This document shows, one piece after another, positions 63,441-64,000 of a stretch of DNA of 64,000 bases (the stretch's first letter is position 1; every line of letters starts with the position of its first letter). The DNA is taken from positions 682,001 to 746,000 of the forward strand of contig NW_027478516.1 of assembly GCF_051014685.1 (NCBI RefSeq), in the 5' to 3' direction. Under the pieces are notes generated by a model. The model ran no database searches and was not told the origin of the DNA. It was given only the letters and a program-made list of their open reading frames with translations. The position numbers were made by a program, and so were the translations under genes. Origin of the DNA: Ptiloglossa arizonensis (Eukaryota > Arthropoda > Insecta > Hymenoptera > Colletidae).

Positions 63441-64000
63441 GGTTGAGAAACCATCAAAATTTTCGCATGTCTGATACTCGAAACCAATAACTGGAATGGC
63501 CTAGGGGAAAAGTACACACACCATTGTAATCGGGCGAGTTTCCACTTTCAGATGCAACAGGAATTTCTCGTGTTCGCCAATCCGTTCGCAAGATGTGGGA
63601 GTTCGAAGTTAAGGAATGGTTGAGAAACCACAAAATTTTCGCAAGTCTGATACTCGAAACCAATACCTGGAATGGCCTAGGGGAAAAATACACACACCGT
63701 TGTAATCGGGCGAGTTTCTACTCTCAGATGGAACAGGAATTTCTCCAGTTCGTCAATCCGTTCGCGAGATGTGGGAGTTTGAAGTTAAGGAATGGTTGAG
63801 AAACCATCAAAATTTTCGCAAGTCTGTTACTCGAAACCAATAACTACTATTACGTAGGGCAAAAATACATATACCGTTGTAATCGGGCGAGTTTCTGCAT
63901 TCAGATGCAACAGTAATTTCTCGAGTTCGTCAATCCGTTCGCGAGGTATGGGAGTTTGAAGTTAAGGAATGGTTGAGAAACCATCACAATTTCGCAAGTC
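63441..64000. repeat. 706-bp tetramer HOR, copy 3, cut by window end
   Basis: M1, M2 and M3 follow the preceding tetramer at an offset of 706 bp with very few visible differences, and the fourth monomer begins with ATCACAATTTCGC before the window ends. The shared CTCGTGTTCGCC and CGCAAGATGTGGG variants in copies 2 and 3 indicate a recent tandem duplication. Confidence 0.87.

Larger units (their letters stand above)
1..64000. repeat. Tandem satellite array, ~177-bp monomer, fills the window
   Basis: The same unit repeats head to tail from the first base to the last. The landmark GGTTGAGAAACC recurs every 176-177 bp (for example at 530, then a variant at 707, then 884, 1061, 1237 and 1414). 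Each unit also carries, in order, an AAAATTTT block, CTCGAAAC, a CCTAGG palindrome, an ACACATACCGTTGTAATCGG-like segment, TTTCAGATGCAACAG, CTCGAG, and CCGTTCGCGAGATATGGG. Orientation never changes and I saw no foreign insertion. A single-orientation array of this monomer size with higher-order structure is typical of eukaryotic centromeric or pericentromeric satellite (established knowledge). The family is not one I recognise, so centromere function and host lineage remain inference. Both ends run off the window, so the full array is longer. Confidence 0.97.
49431..64000. repeat. Diverged satellite flank with local duplications
   Basis: The same 177-bp monomer continues in the same orientation, but neighbouring copies differ at more scattered positions and the variant classes of the left domain largely vanish. 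The 176-bp 'GGGAGAG...GTTGGAGTT' class is no longer regular. New variants appear, such as GATGCTAGAAACGAATAAC, AAGAACACATACCGTTGCAA, GAGACGGTTGAG, ATTACGTAGGG and GAGATGTGGG. Several local duplications are recognisable, and a regular 706-bp tetramer emerges at the right end. Compared with the left domain this looks older or less homogenised, as is common at satellite array edges (established for several centromeres). I cannot tell whether the true array edge lies just beyond the window. Confidence 0.8.

Noticed and set aside
1..64000. CRISPR-like regular direct repeats
   Set aside because: There are no short repeats separated by unique spacers. The whole 177-bp unit is repeated, so this is satellite DNA.
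49431..64000. Array edge with unique sequence or transposon insertions
   Set aside because: Every stretch I read in this interval still shows the monomer landmarks at ~177-bp spacing. Divergence rises but no foreign sequence appears.
1..64000. Telomeric, rDNA or 5S tandem repeat identity
   Set aside because: No telomere-type short repeats, rRNA-conserved segments or 5S-like internal promoter were seen in the monomer.

Overview
This window is one uninterrupted array of tandem satellite DNA. From base 1 to base 64,000 it repeats a unit of about 177 bp, roughly 362 copies, all in the same orientation. I found no gene, RNA gene, transposon, inversion or non-satellite spacer. A representative monomer is about 41% G+C and carries about ten CpG sites. 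Long tandem arrays of 170-180 bp units with higher-order organisation are typical of eukaryotic centromeric or pericentromeric DNA in plants, animals and some other groups. I do not recognise this family and cannot name the organism; a plant or an invertebrate would both fit. The exact family, and whether the array is the functional centromere, are inference.

The monomers fall into recurrent variant classes arranged in higher-order repeats (HORs). The clearest class is 176 bp long. It has a one-base deletion at its right end plus a linked set of substitutions, and it alternates with 177-bp partners to give a 353-bp dimer. Dimers run in pure tracts (for example eight in a row at 1,767-4,587). 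Elsewhere one 176-bp monomer is followed by seven 177-bp monomers, giving a 1,415-bp octamer module. A larger unit of about 3,534 bp (20 monomers) recurs with one-monomer gains and losses, and a block of about 4.6 kb is duplicated at a spacing of 9,721 bp.

Two domains are visible. From 1 to about 49,430 the array is strongly homogenised: distant copies share the same private variants. From about 49,430 to 64,000 the monomers are more diverged and irregular, with nested local duplications. At the far right a second, different HOR appears, a four-monomer unit of exactly 706 bp. The change at 49,430 coincides with the right edge of the second copy of the 4.6-kb block. This resembles an array core passing into an older flank in which a new HOR is forming.

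Nothing in the window behaves as a set of genes. The many open frames of 60-138 codons are by-products of the 177-bp period (59 codons) and recur with the DNA repeat. Two elements inside the monomer merit attention: a 6-bp inverted repeat with a GAGA loop (ATGGTT-GAGA-AACCAT), and a motif matching eight of the nine essential bases of the CENP-B box. Four patches dense in single-base indels, mostly homopolymer contractions (about 4.78-5.99, 8.80-8.89, 21.55-21.87 and 40.81-43.22 kb), look like uncorrected consensus errors rather than biology. I see no previously undescribed gene system here; the interest lies in satellite architecture.
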